NCBI GenBank assembly: GCA_030067915.1
Contig: JASGCC010000122.1
Span: forward strand, 930,001 to 994,000
Reading direction: 5' to 3'
DNA length: 64,000 bases
Origin: Hydractinia echinata
Lineage: Eukaryota; Cnidaria; Hydrozoa; Anthoathecata; Hydractiniidae
Shown in pieces: positions 20,959-32,811 of this stretch. A program made the translations under genes and the position numbers. The notes beneath the pieces were generated by a model that was not told where the DNA came from, did not search any database, and saw only the letters and a program-made list of their open reading frames with translations. How positions within the stretch are numbered: position 1 is the first letter of the stretch; every line of letters starts with the position of its first letter.

Positions 20959-21961
20959 ATGGAACAACGAAACTTGTCTACAGCGGGGCCTTGCGGGTTC
21001 AAAATCTGACCTTTATAAAGAGGTGCGGCTACGTAGTGGCTCTTTCCAAATTTGCTCACATTGTTTTAAGTACCGACTATTTTAACATGAAGCTGCAATT
21101 GAACTCGGACAACTATCAAGCTGTGTCATACAACATGATTGCTCAAGTCATAATTGATGATGCATGTAAATCGAAGTCGCCAGTCAAATTGAGGACTTTC
21201 AAACGAAAAGTTAATTACAAAAATAACAAAGTCCAAGTCATTGAAGTAAACAGAAACAAACAAGTTCTGCCAATTGGTCATGTGACCTTTAAATATAAGC
21301 CAATTACCAAGAAGCCTGCTTCAAAACGATCTATCAATCAAGGCTACGGGTTATGACAGATAAACTGTTTCTATACACGGTTACGTTGATGTGAACAAAA
21401 CGTATGTTACAACTGTTTACTCCCATAAAAAGGAGAGAGTGTTTCTTAAAGATGATTCTGCTGTAATTTCGTTATCCCTTTGGGGCGAGTTTGCAAATGT
21501 ACTGATCAGAAATGTTGGTATGGATGAACTAGTGCTTTCAACCATAAGTAATACCATTGTTGCGATCAAATCAAAAAGAGAAGCAGATCGATCCACTTTA
21601 TCAGTTATACTCTGTCAGATCATTTCCATGTTAAATTTTTCAATATATACGAAACAGCATAGGTGTGGTACAAGCAATACAACAGTTATGCAACATTCTG
21701 GTAAAACGGTCACAGATTTTTTCAAGTGCAGTGAATGTAATGCATTTTTAAAATTTCCAAAATCTTGCGGTTGTTCGTAGCTACTGTGAAAGTATCTTTC
21801 AGTGCCACAAGTGGGGAAATGACCATTTTCACATATGAACTTTAGGAGTATTTTAAGAAGTTTGGAGTAGATATCGATGACGAGGATGCAATCATAGAAA
21901 GTCTTTTAAAAAACGAAACGACAAAGATGGTGGTGAATAAAAAAAACATTGTTTTGTTTTG
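20959..21961 (+). pseudogene. Decayed OB-fold/RPA-like protein gene with zinc-ribbon-like end
   Basis: Consecutive fragments in different frames read as one broken gene. It starts with an ATG at 20959 (MEQRNLSTAGPCGFKI) that stops at once. A second block from about 20995 to 21355 contains LPIGHVTFKY. After a frame change, 21391-21780 has FLKDDSAVISLSLWGEFAN, which resembles the L-x-D-x-(S/T)-x-I-x-L-x-L-W-G strands of RPA-type OB folds. A Cys-rich CSECNAFLKFPKSCGC follows. A further readable tail runs to 21961 past TAG codons at 21778 and 21854. At least three disruptions exist. RPA-like function is inferred from motif shape only. It could be a retired host gene or a passenger of a mobile element. 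Confidence 0.6.
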
Positions 21962-23214
21962 ATTATGTTGTTATAGTATATAAACTTGATTGTTATGTTT
22001 TTATAGTATATATATATTTGACTAAACTCTTCATATTTACTTGATACAACAAATGTTCTCAAATTTTCCACCAGTCGAGAAGGTTTGTGTTATTTGCATT
22101 CCAGGACGATTCTTTTTCACATTAATATTCTGATCACGTGAAGTCTAATAAAAACAGATCAGGCCAAGGGAGACCAACTAAGGGTTTACACCATTAACTA
22201 TATCGGAACGATGTATTTGCGTTTTGTTCTATAGTTTCTATATGCTAGGAACTAGCAATATTTCAACTTCCGAATTTTTTTACCTTCTTACGTCGTAAGG
22301 TGGCAATTTCGGAATTCCTGCAGCCATTATGTATTTCACTGGATACGCTTTTATATCTATCGCGCTACATACCGTAGAGGCGTGTGTGCGGAAATTCGCG
22401 TTTTCAAAAGGAAATTTTCTACTTATTTACTGAACACATGGTAACTACTTTAACATTAAGTAATCACACAAAATGGACGTCGATATGTTTTTTTTTGGTA
22501 AACGAAATTATGTTAATTTATGTTTAAAGACTTCGTACAATAACTACAGAACATTCAAACCGGAGTTATAAATCTTGAAAAAAAATCCGCTGTTATATAG
22601 ATTGGGCGAGTTGTCCAAAATAGACGCACAAATACGGATCTCTCGGTTTACTTAGATTAGCACGCAGAGATGTCTAAGGCGAATGTCTTTCTTGTTTTGG
22701 AAGTAATTGCTTATCATTCTGGTGAGACTAAGAAATGCAATCGTCAACAGGAGATCTCTCCCCTTCGGACTTGATTTATAAATGTGGTTATAAGTCATTA
22801 AAGGTCAATCTCGAATTCTGATTATTTTATTACTATGAAATATGGAATTTCTTTTTTTCTACGATATTCAAAACATTTCAAAACAAACAAGAAAGCTTGA
22901 AAGTTTTAACAATCATACTATTTCTAAAAATAGCTCAGCACGCTAGTAAAGGTACGTCAATCTAACGTCTCCAGCTTCTAAGGCACGGAAAGCCGAAAAG
23001 AAGTTCCCTAGTAAATATTCAACTTATAGTGTACTGTTTTTTGAGCATGTCAAACGAGATCTCTCACAAAAAAAAAGATAAACACAAATTTTGTAGACAC
23101 GAGTAAACGAATATCACATATTTTTTATGTGAAGACGGAATAGCTTGGTGGGACGGTCGAAGGAGTGTTTTTCCTCCAAGGTGGAAGTACATAAAACTTA
23201 TTGAGTAGAAACTA
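21962..23214. other. Gene-free interval
   Basis: AT-rich sequence without a supported exon, RNA gene or complete repeat. Confidence 0.45.
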
Positions 23215-23584
23215 CCGTAATGCTTCGAATAAACGCCCGCGGCGTTTATTAAATTTTTTGACATTCTTGGGGGGCGTCTATTCGAGGGGGGAGTTTAAAA
23301 GAGGGGGCGTTTATTACATTTTTTACACTTCGTCTCTTTTGCAGTTTTTAAGGATACCTATAATATATATCTTCACAACAGAAAATAAAAGATATTCATA
23401 TGTTTTAGAGAATGAACTTCAAAAGCGAAAAACTGAATTTCCAACCTTAAACCTAAGATTTACGAAAAAAGTAAGTAAGTAAGTATACTTTTACTATCGC
23501 CTCGAATAAACGCCCCTTATGAGGGAGGGGCGTCTATTCGAGGGGGCGTTTAATAGAAGGGGGCGTTTATTCAAAGCATTACGG
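23215..23584. mobile_element. 370-bp TA-flanked MITE
   Basis: The ends CCGTAATGCTTCGAATAAAC and GTTTATTCAAAGCATTACGG are inverted, with TA on each side (23213-23214 and 23585-23586). GGGGCGT(C/T)TATTCGAGGGGG is repeated near both ends. It is non-autonomous, with no transposase. Confidence 0.85.
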
Positions 23585-26136
23585 TAATTGCAAGCTCAAC
23601 CTTATGAACAACTTTCTGCATATTTTTAACATGAACATTAACTATAAAATAGATCTTTTTTCTGCAACGAAACCAAAGCTTTATAGCATTCCAATAACCA
23701 TATTGCGTTTTTTGCATAACTTACGATAAATAAATGTCATTTTTTAACTTTCTTTTTTGACAAATATGGTTTTTTTACCAACCACGGTTTTTTGCATCGC
23801 CAACACGCCGCCATTTGTTATATTTATACAACCCACAACAGGTCGAAATAGGAAATAGAGTTCTTATAACAAAAAAGACGAAAGTCACATTTATACGAGG
23901 GTATTTATGTACGAGGTTATGTGAACGAGGAACTAAAGTGTCCGTGTGCTGCATGGAAGCATATATATAAAAATCACCATAAAAAAGAGAAAAAAAAATC
24001 TACAGTGTTTTATATACCTTTGCTGACTTTTTCTTCGAGAAAATTACGACACCATGGAGAAATGTTATTTTGATTATCTGCATTAAAAAAATGTTGTTAT
24101 GATCAAAATTACATTTAAAAGAGATATTGTTTTTAAAAATGCATTGATTTAAAAGGCTATCATTTTTAATTGCATATTCCTTCAATTACAACAAGGGAAT
24201 GAATTACCTTTATAAAAGATTCATAATGAAGAATTAAAACGCAGCAGGCACAACCTCGTTCCCAGGGCAAGTTTTCGATTTTAGATATCGGAGAGGGCGC
24301 GAAGAAAGGCTGGTTTCACAACGATTTGTGCTGATTTTTAATTTATTTAAATTTTGGTCTATTTGCATACGAATTGGCTGAGAACATCGTACTACAGCAT
24401 CCTCGTCCCCAGGGTTTGTTGCCTATGTCAAAGCCGCTAGCGTTACTTGACGGCTAAACAAGACCCTGGTACAGGCTGCTTTTTATAACCAGTATATTGG
24501 TTACTATAAATAATAAATGAGTTTGTATCGCTGTTACAATTTCTGCAGCTAGTAAAGCAACTTGATCGAGTCCTCGTTCTTCACACGCACATGGCGAAGA
24601 CGATGTCTTTTGATTGTTTATGTTTTTCAACGTTGACTTTAGAAAGTGTTATTTCAAACCAAGTTATTATTTGTTCGCCCGGAAACTATATTTTATAGTG
24701 ATGAAATCTTTTAAGAAGCATTATTTATCAACAAAATGTGGTAACGTGTGATCAGATAAAGCTGATTTTGTTGGGATATAGTATATTGGGATGTAGTCTA
24801 TAGTACCTCTGGGAAAAAGTGTAACTCTTAGATTGTGGCATCTAGCTAGTTATATATTAAATAAGGAAATAAAACCGAAACTAGCTAGCGAAGTATAAAA
24901 TATGTTTTTAACGTCCTATAAATGTTGGCTGAATATTTTTTTATAAGCAACCCGGTTAATACGACTAGGTGTAAAATTGGGTCAAAAATTAAGCATCTTC
25001 CTCAGCAAACTTCAGTCCTTATATATACGCTACGATCCTTTCCCTTTGCGACTTTCCCAGTTGAACTATGACAAAAGTTTTTTTCAGAAGCAATATATAC
25101 TTCGGTTAAACAGTAATATAATGTGCTTTAGCATGATCAATTCACTACTGTTGAGCATGATCCAAAAGGTCAAAGTCTGGTTCACATTACCCGAACTGTG
25201 TTGGTAAATAATTATAGGTGCTAAAAACAACCACCTAATAAACTTGTGATCAAGAAAGGCCTTGCAATCTAATGTCTGACCCAAGAGGTTAGAGATTAAT
25301 CTACCTGTTGCGCCCCGCCGAAGGGGCGCACATTTAATGGACCGCGGGTATATAGTGTTTGTGTTGTGTATGGGAGACAAAAAAATTCTACTCTCTACTT
25401 CGCGGGGGACTTCTGCTCGATCATCCAACCCAGCTCTGATATAACACAACCTGTATGTTTGGTACCACCAAGACAAAAAAAACACCCATCGAGCAAAACT
25501 TTTTTTGTCTCGGTGTCCTTGTTGTCTCTAAAGATTTGAATGCGATAAAAAATGTTAATCGAGATCCTTTTGTTATGTATGCAGCTTTGTAATATGGAGC
25601 TTTGTTTGCCTCGTTTAATGTGGTTAAATATCGCTGCAGCCCACGTGAATTTATCTTCAAGAAAAGATTTATACTATATAAGGGTTGCGGATCCCTATGT
25701 ATTTACATCGTATTCCATGACAAATATGGAGAGAACTTTTACCTGCTCCAATAGACAGTTTAAGTAAGATCTTTAAAAAAGGTTCCTCGAGCTAATTGCA
25801 ATCTCGTCCCCAGAGTTTCTTTTTCACTTGATATATGCATGCTGGCGCGGCCCTAGCCACTATTAGATTGCGAAAAAATAAGCCCTGGGAAAAGATATTT
25901 ACAATATACATTTGTTTTCAGAGCGTATAGCAAACATTTTGCAGCATAGATTATCTTATAGGTTTCTATCATTAAACGCACTTTTCCGTTTCTGGGGTTT
26001 TTCTGTTTGTTTAACAAAAAGTCTAGAAAAATCAGAGAAGTAGAATCAAAAAATCCGAATACGCGCTTAGTAAAAAATCTTGAAAACATTTTCATACAAA
26101 TCAGAAATGAAGGTTAATTGAGCAATGTTATGTGTA
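23585..26136. other. Gene-free interval with transposon ends
   Basis: No gene supported. Fragments of the CCTCGTCCCCAGGG terminal motif occur at about 24254, 24394 and 25801, all in the same orientation, suggesting broken copies of the 10-bp-TSD family described at 41898. A short perfect hairpin TGCGCCCC...GGGGCGCA lies at 25309-25330. Confidence 0.45.
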
Positions 26137-27035
26137 CCTTAAGGGAATTAATTTTTGCGGGAACTAATTTTCGCGGACACGACCCTTCCTTAAATTTCGC
26201 GGAAAAAAAGGGAATTAATTTTCGCGAATCTCTCAGCAAAGGAAATTTCGCGGGAATTAATTTTCGCGGTTGAAAGAGTTTGAAAATTTTCGCGGGAATT
26301 TAATTTTCGCGGTTGAAGCTTTTAAAAGAATTTCGCGGATATGTAAAATCAGGGAATACGTCTTTTTCACTTTAAAACTTCTATAAAATAGAACACTGGG
26401 AATACGAAGTTTAGGTATACATTTTTTATATAGGTTTTTTATCTTGGAATCATATGGTTCTTGATCGTTACAAAGAAATCGTTCAAGGATTGTATTGCGA
26501 ACCGAAAAACCAAATTATTACTGGATGTTTTTGGACAAAAGATGTTGATATTGAAACCGAGATCGTCGAACCAATAGAACCAAAAAGAAAGAAGCAGAAG
26601 ACTAAAAAGAATACACCATCATCAAATCCGCGGTCAAATCAAGTACCAAAAAATAGAGACATAAGACAGTTATTTTTCAAGCAAAATCAGAAAAACATGG
26701 ATAAGAAGACAATAGTTATTGATTGATTATTGTATATTTTATACGTAGCATGTATCATTTAAAGATAGTTTGAACATAAAAAACACATTTTGTCTCATAT
26801 TTTTATGTATTTTTAAAATTTGGCAAAAATTTAAAAAATTAAGGATTTTGATTTTCTTTTACAAATTTCGCGGGAATTTATTTTCGCGGTTGGAAGTTTT
26901 CTACGTAATTCGCGGGAACTTATTTTCGCGGATCAGGCCTTCCCAGACTTTTCGCGGGATTTTATTTTCGCGTAAATGGCCAAATTCCGCGAAAACCGCG
27001 AAAATTAATTCCCGCGAAAATTAATTCCCTTAAGG
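26137..27035. mobile_element. 899-bp TA-flanked TIR element, CGCG-rich, third family
   Basis: The left end CCTTAAGGGAATTAATTTTT and right end AATTAATTCCCTTAAGG are inverted repeats between TA dinucleotides (26135-26136 and 27036-27037). Both flanks consist of many TTTTCGCGG/CCGCGAAAA units spaced by GGAATTAA. Unlike the other CGCG-rich elements, this one holds a plausible short reading frame in the middle (26454-26726). Confidence 0.85.
26454..26726 (+). CDS. Small basic protein inside a TIR element
   Basis: An ATG-started frame of 90 residues occupies the unique centre of the CGCG-rich element at 26137-27035. The first 35 residues are mixed (YKEIVQGLYCEPKN, FWTKDVDIETEI), then a strongly basic nuclear-localisation-like patch KRKKQKTKK (44-52), and near the end NRDIRQLFF (67-75). 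That last motif resembles PCNA-interacting or RFC1-like DIRxFF peptides, with Asn in place of the usual Gln. I do not recognise the protein. It may be a captured fragment or the tail of an extinct transposase. There is no evidence of expression. Confidence 0.4.
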   Translation: MVLDRYKEIVQGLYCEPKNQIITGCFWTKDVDIETEIVEPIEPKRKKQKTKKNTPSSNPRSNQVPKNRDIRQLFFKQNQKNMDKKTIVID

Positions 27036-27037
27036 TA

Positions 27038-28084
27038 CTCACATAGAGCATTCTGGCTATTGGCCTGCATTGCAGTGTCTTCAAATTTGATGAATCGAAC
27101 AAAACATCGATGAATCGAACCAAAGCATAACGTAACGGACAACTTTTTTTTTCAGGAGCTTTTTCTTTTTGTACAAACAGTAAAAACAACATCATAATTT
27201 TTCACAATTTGAATATTTTATTCTTGAGTTAAATTATAAAGAAACTGGATAAACATACAAAAAGGATGTGTTTAACTTTTACAATAACAAATTTAAAGTT
27301 CCTCTACTCCTAACAACAACTGTTGTTGCAGTATAAAAATTTTACGAGGACTATTCTTCCCAAAACAACGGCCAACGTTATATTCCGGTTGCACAATCTG
27401 TAAAAAAGATATACAAAGAAAGAAAAAGTAGATTCGGACGATTCGTTTATAGAAAACGTTCACGTCAACACGCTTTATGGGTAAAGAAGATTTTTGATAT
27501 CTTTACTGTTTATTCGTCACAAAAGTCGAAAGAAAATCGGTAAAAATGTCAATTCATTTATCTAGCTAATCCATACTTATCAGAAATTGCAAAAAGCTGT
27601 AGACCAAATTATAAAGCTAGCTAGCTATCTTTCCTGGCTTGTGTCTTAAGTAGAACATTTTAGTTAACGTTGCCTCTGTGCAAAGATTAATCAAACTTTA
27701 TTTAAACTACTAACCTTATCTGACATTCATTTTGAAATGATGCTATATAATTCCAATCATTTGTTGTACTTTGTAACGTATTGCATGAGCTCTTCTTTTT
27801 AACCTAACCTGAGACCAACACAAAAACATTTTCAGTTTGTTTTGTTTTTTCAGTTTTATTCGAATGATATTTTCGAACGAGACAGTGTTCTTAAAAATAG
27901 CGGCCTCGTTCCCAGAGCGTAGAGTAAGCAGGGAAAAATTTGGGATAACAGAGACTGAGGGAATTTGACTTATCGAGTGAAAAAAGTGACACTTTCGTCA
28001 AAAAGTTTTTAGAAATTTGATTTTCTCCCGCTGTATAGTAGAAAATAGAAATCAATATAGAAAGTGTTGCGGAGCGTGGGACTG
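27038..28084. other. Gene-free interval
   Basis: No exon supported. A CCTCGTTCCCAGAGC transposon-end motif lies at about 27904, and a GCTAGCTAGCTA tract near 27612. Confidence 0.4.
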
Positions 28085-29590
28085 AGTCCCCTAGGTTCGC
28101 AAGCGAAAAATTTTAGATGCCCCTTTCGGTTGAACCGTATAATGAATCGTATAAAAAACAAAGATCCCACATACTATGGTAATCGATTAAACGGTTTCAT
28201 TTTGGCCTTGGGGAAACATTGCCTGGGGTTTCCGCATTAACCGTACAAGAGTGTGTTCCGGACGCAATATTACTTGGACTAGGGACATATTTTATTTAGA
28301 ACCTAATGTATCAGAAAATACTAAAAAAGGTTAAACGGAACAAGAATGGTGTCCGATATCAGTGTACAGTTTGGGTCAAGTTAAAAAAACTGAAAATAAT
28401 TCTTTATCGGGAAATTAGATGTCCTGTTCTGGATGCAATATTGCATTGCCGGTGACATATTTTGTTTAGAACCTGATGTATCAGAAAATGCTAAAAAAGG
28501 TTAAACGGAACAAGAATGGTGTCCGACATCAGTGTTCAGTTCGGGTCAAGTTACAAAAACGGAAAATATTTCTTTATCGTGAAATTATTTTCTGGTTTAA
28601 AAATTATCAGATTTCCCGAACAGGAAATTTTTTCATTTTTCTGAAATTTGTTCTGATTGAACCCAAAAAATGAATTATATATATATATATTTGAAGATTT
28701 TCAGTAGGTGTTGATGATTGCATGAGAACCGCTTGTCAGAATTTAAAACACCTCAGTAATAACAAATATATACAAGTATATACATGTTGAAAAAGTTTCC
28801 CCGATATATATATTTACATTGCAATGATTCCGTTTCTGTAACTTGAGCCACACTGGTGTATGCTCACTGACAGGGTTAAAAATGTTTATTTCCTGACGTG
28901 CGTACAATATAGCTACAATCGTCCACAAAAATATGGCTCCCCACACTCCCCCTCTATGTCATTCAATGTTAAAAAGTGCCCTTTGTGGCTAAGCAGCTTA
29001 AATGATTACACGTGACCATACCAACCTCTATATAAACATTAATCATCAGCGGACGAGACCACGTACTATTTGCAAAATATGTGACTATAGCTAGCTATGT
29101 TTTTTTGGTGACTTTTCTAAACTTTTTGGTTCTTGGTTTTTGATATATAAAATTGGCAGAGTCAACAAATTTTGTGCACAATTGTAGCTAGAACAAGGTA
29201 TGTGAGAGTAGAATTATCTCACTCACTGTGTAGTATATATGTAGCTAAAGCTAGCTAGCAAAAGCTAGAAAATCTGTCCGAAAGAATTTTTCTATGCTAG
29301 CTAGCTAGCTATTTTGTCAGCACAAATATCTAATTTTATGCTAGCAACATTGATAATTTTATGCTAGCTATATGGCACTGTTTGTTCTCTTTTTTATACT
29401 AGCTAGCTAACTCTTCTTAAAGTATAGTTAGCTAGCTATAGCTATATATGCTTTCTAAGTTTTAATATTATCCTAGCTAAGTCGGCAGTCTTATGCTAGC
29501 TATCTTTAGGTGGGCGTAAGGCTAAGAAGGGGTTCATTATTACATGCAAAAATAGTGAAATAGTAGCTAAACATACCCTTTCTTCGTTTC
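28085..29590 (+). repeat. Duplicated block, copy 1
   Basis: This stretch is repeated in the same order at 29995-31905: GATGCCCCTTTCGGTTGAA, GGTAATCGAT(T/C)AAACGGTTTCAT, GTGTTCCGGACGCAATATT, GAACCTGATGTATCAGAAAA, ATTTTCAGTAG(G/A)TGTTGATGA, CGTTTCTGTAACTTGAGCC, then the GCTA-rich zone. Copy 1 has an extra internal tandem duplication (28255-28425 against 28426-28600) and lacks the pogo MITE seen in copy 2. The copies differ by many substitutions, so the duplication is not recent. Confidence 0.7.
29081..29515. repeat. AGCT/GCTA tetranucleotide-rich zone (copy 1)
   Basis: Repeated (C)TAGCTAGC tracts are interspersed with TTTTATGCTAGC...CAT and similar 25-35-bp near-repeats. The same arrangement recurs at 31350-31850. 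Confidence 0.75.
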
Positions 29591-30524
29591 TTGAAAATGA
29601 CCTTCCGTTCATTGCGACTAACAAGACCATATGGCTATCAATGCAACTTTCGTTTCGTTTCGAGCGCTATGTATCTGAGGAAAAGTCATGTGATATCAGT
29701 AAGGATGACCTATAAGTCACGTGTCTATAATCTATATGCTGCCTTGGTCTCAAATGGAAACGGCACGAAATAAAGCTGTCTCAATTAGCCAGATTTTCAC
29801 GGTACCTTTTGAAGAAATGACCTTAAAAAAAAGTTGGGTAAGTGGGTCAAAAATTGTCAAAACGCAGACGTTTTCAAAATTTGATGTAGTAGGGGAAAAT
29901 GCGGAAATTCGTCACGCTCTAATATATTTATGGGAACGAGGAAAATAGCTTCGCTACGCTCCGTGCGCGCACTCCGCTTTGCTCCGCAAAAATGTTAGAT
30001 GCCCTTTCGGTTGAATCGTAAATAAAAAACAAAGTTGCAATGTGCTCCATGGTAATCGATCAAACGGTTTCATCTTCGCCAAAGCGAAAAAGGTTTAATT
30101 TGATGAAACATATCATGGGGCTTCTGCATTAGCAGTACCGCGGTGTGTTCCGGACGCAATATTGCATGGGCCAGTGACATATTTTGTTTAGAACCTGATG
30201 TATCAGAAAATGCTAAAAAATGTTAAACTGAGCAAGAATAGTATCCGGCATCAGTGTACAGTTCGGGTCAAGTTACAAAAACAGAAAATATTTCTTTATC
30301 GGGAAATTATTTCCTTGTTTAGAAGTTATGAAATTTCCCGATCAGGAAATTTTTTCATTTTTCTGAAATTTATTCTGATTGAACCCAAAAAATGAATGAG
30401 ATATATATATATATTTTAAGATTTTCAGTAGATGTTGATGATTGCACGAGAACCACTTGTCAGAATTTATATAAACGCCTCGGTAATAACGAATGTAGAC
30501 GTTAAAAAAGTTTCCTTATATATA

Positions 30525-31119
30525 CAGTAGACTCCCGGTTATTCAAACCTGCACTTATTCGAAATTCTCGGTTATTCGAAGCGATTTTCATTCCCCTTGA
30601 ATTTTCTAACTCGTTTTAGAGTAAATCTCTCTTAGTTATTCAAACTTCAGTTATTCGAAAATTCGTTTATTCGGAGTGGTTTTCTAACCCCCTTGGCTCA
30701 ATATTCTCTCAGTTATTCAAAATTCTTGACAATAGCTGGAGTAAAAGTGAGAATTTTCAACTTCAAACACTTTTTATAAAAGAAAAATAGTCTTTATTCC
30801 TAAAAATAAAACTATGTACAAAGCAATTTTTTTAAAAGTTGAATGCTTTCACCATTTCCAGAAAATTCAAGCAAACAAGGGATTCGCATTCCTTTGTCAT
30901 CACCCATATATTTGTATATTTTAACGTTTGAAACACTCGTTGCGTTTAAAACTTTAGAGTAGAAACTTGATATGACTACTTTTTTATTCAAATCCCTCCA
31001 AAAAATCCGTCAGAGTGAAAATTGGACCAAAATAAGAAAATTTTCAGTTATTCGAAATTTCGGTTATTCGAAGTAAATTCCTATCCCCCGTGGAGCTTCG
31101 AATAACCGGGAGTCTACTG
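30525..31119. mobile_element. pogo/Tigger-like MITE with visible empty site
   Basis: The ends CAGTAGACTCCCGGTTATTC and GAATAACCGGGAGTCTACTG are flanked by TA (30523-30524 and 31120-31121). The interior repeats GTTATTCGAA words at both ends. The homologous block at 28085-29590 runs straight through the insertion point (near 28805), so that block is the pre-insertion allele by comparison. Confidence 0.9.
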
Positions 31120-31349
31120 TATATATATATTGAAATAATTTCCGTTTCTGTAACTTGAGCCGCACTGGTGTATGCTCACCGGCAGAGTTAAAAAAGTTTA
31201 TTTCCTGGACGTGCGTACAATATATATAGCTACAATCATCCACAAAAATATGGCTGTCCATTCCCCCTCATGTTTAAGAACTGCCCTTTGTGGCTCAGCA
31301 AGGTAAACGATTACACGTGACATACCTTTATGAACGTACCATCTGCAAA

Positions 31350-31850
31350 ATATCTAGCTAGCTATGTTCTTTTTTTGCTGACTTTCTAAACTTTTTAGTT
31401 CTTGGTTTTTGGTATTAAATTGCCAGCAGAGACAAGAAATTTTTTGGATGATTGTAGCTAGAACAAGCTATTTGATGGGACATTCCTACAGAGTAGCATT
31501 ATCTCACTCACTGTGTAGTATATGTATAGCTAGCTGGCCAGCTTGTTAGAAAAATCTTTCCAGAATAATTTTTCTATGCCTAGCTATGTAGCTGATTTTA
31601 TGCCAGCTACATAGCTGATTTTATACTAGCTACATTGGTAGTTCTATCCCAGCTAAGTAGTTAATTTTATGCTAGCTTTGTAGCTAGTTTTATGCTGGCT
31701 GTATATGTAATATGTTTGCTCTATTTTGTGCCAGCTAGCTAAAAGTCTTAACAAAAATTAGCTAGCTATTTAAGTTCTATTATTATTCCAGCTCAGTCGG
31801 TAATTTTATGCTAGCTAGCCTTAGGTGTGAGTGAGAATAAGAATGTGTTC
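31350..31850. repeat. AGCT/GCTA tetranucleotide-rich zone (copy 2)
   Basis: A counterpart of 29081-29515, with TTTTATGCTAGCT and TAGCTA(G/C)CT units. It is more diverged and contains more GTAGCTGATTTTATGC-type repeats. Confidence 0.7.
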
Positions 31851-32469
31851 ATTACATGTAAAAAATAGTGATATATTAGCTACATATATACATACTCTTT
31901 CTCCTTTTCACCACGTAGAGAAGTCAAATCACAACAAATCGTCGCTTGGCGGCCATTTTTTATCCTAGTTATTTTAGTTTGCTCCAAACTTCGTACCCGG
32001 ACCTTTTGCCTTTGTTATTCAACTGTGCTCAGAGGAAGTGACCGTGGTTACGCTTGAGTGTCTTGTGCCCCAAACGCCTATCGGGTTGGTCCAACTCAAA
32101 ATTTCACCTATATGTAAGGGAAATGGCGGAAATTTTTTATACGCCCGCACTATTGACATCAGAAAATGGGCTTCGCTGCGCTTAGCTCCGCAAAAATCAC
32201 GGAAATACGTCACGCTCTAATATATTTATGGGAACGAGGAAAATAGCTCCGCTGCGCTCCGCAAAAAATAATACGCGCTTAGATGCCAGTTTTATTTTGG
32301 AGAACAAGTTTTCGTGACAATAGGATAAAAAATACCGTAACAACTTCGATTCCAGGCTATTTTAATATGCGCCTTGTAAATACCGTTAAATTAAAAACCT
32401 TGTAAAAATCGTTAATACGGTATTTACCTTGTAAATACAGCTTTTTGTAAATCTAAGTATGAATATTTC

Positions 32470-32775
32470 AGCTAAGCAAGCCAGTTCTGATTACTAGACC
32501 AGATCACCTCCTTGTACACTTCCCTTAAAATCACTTTTTGAGGGTCAAATATATAACCTTATTTTACATCAACGTCTACATTTTCTGTTACAGAGGCTTT
32601 TTATATTCTGACAAGCTGTTCTCGTGCAATCGTCACATGTATTGAAAATCTTCAAATATATATATCCATTTTTCTTAACTATAATTTCCCAATATGTATA
32701 CAAATAATGTCGCGATAATTTCTGTTTTATTAACTTGACCTGAACTTTTACACCAATGCGGGATATCAAGCTTAA
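32470..32775 (-). repeat. Inverted partial copy of the 28-32 kb block
   Basis: On the minus strand it reads GATATCCCGCATTGGTG, AAGTTCAGGTCAAGTTAA, an AT run, GAAAATCTTCAAATATATAT-like sequence, GATTGCACGAGAACAGCTTG and GTCAGAATATAAA, in the same order as the blocks at 28500-28740 and 30230-30470. It is the third and most diverged copy. Confidence 0.55.
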
Positions 32776-32811
32776 GTCCAGCTCTAGCTAGGTACCAACC
32801 CAGTGGGCACA

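Larger units (their letters stand above)
29995..31905 (+). repeat. Duplicated block, copy 2 (carries a MITE)
   Basis: Same order of landmarks as 28085-29590, interrupted at 30525-31119 by a pogo-like MITE. Copy 1 shows the sequence without the insertion. A shared border sequence CACGCTCTAATATATTTATG is found at 29912 and again at 32213, suggesting unit boundaries of a tandem array with a period of about 2.3 kb. Confidence 0.7.

Noticed and set aside
25309..25330. GC-rich hairpin TGCGCCCC/GGGGCGCA as a terminator or riboswitch.
   Set aside because: Intrinsic terminators are bacterial features, there is no associated gene and the stem is only 8 bp.
28476..30395. A matched pair of 65-residue open frames at 28476-28673 and 30198-30395.
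   Set aside because: They are parts of the duplicated block. They differ mostly by amino-acid-changing substitutions, and no domain or codon constraint is visible, so conserved openness is a by-product of low divergence.
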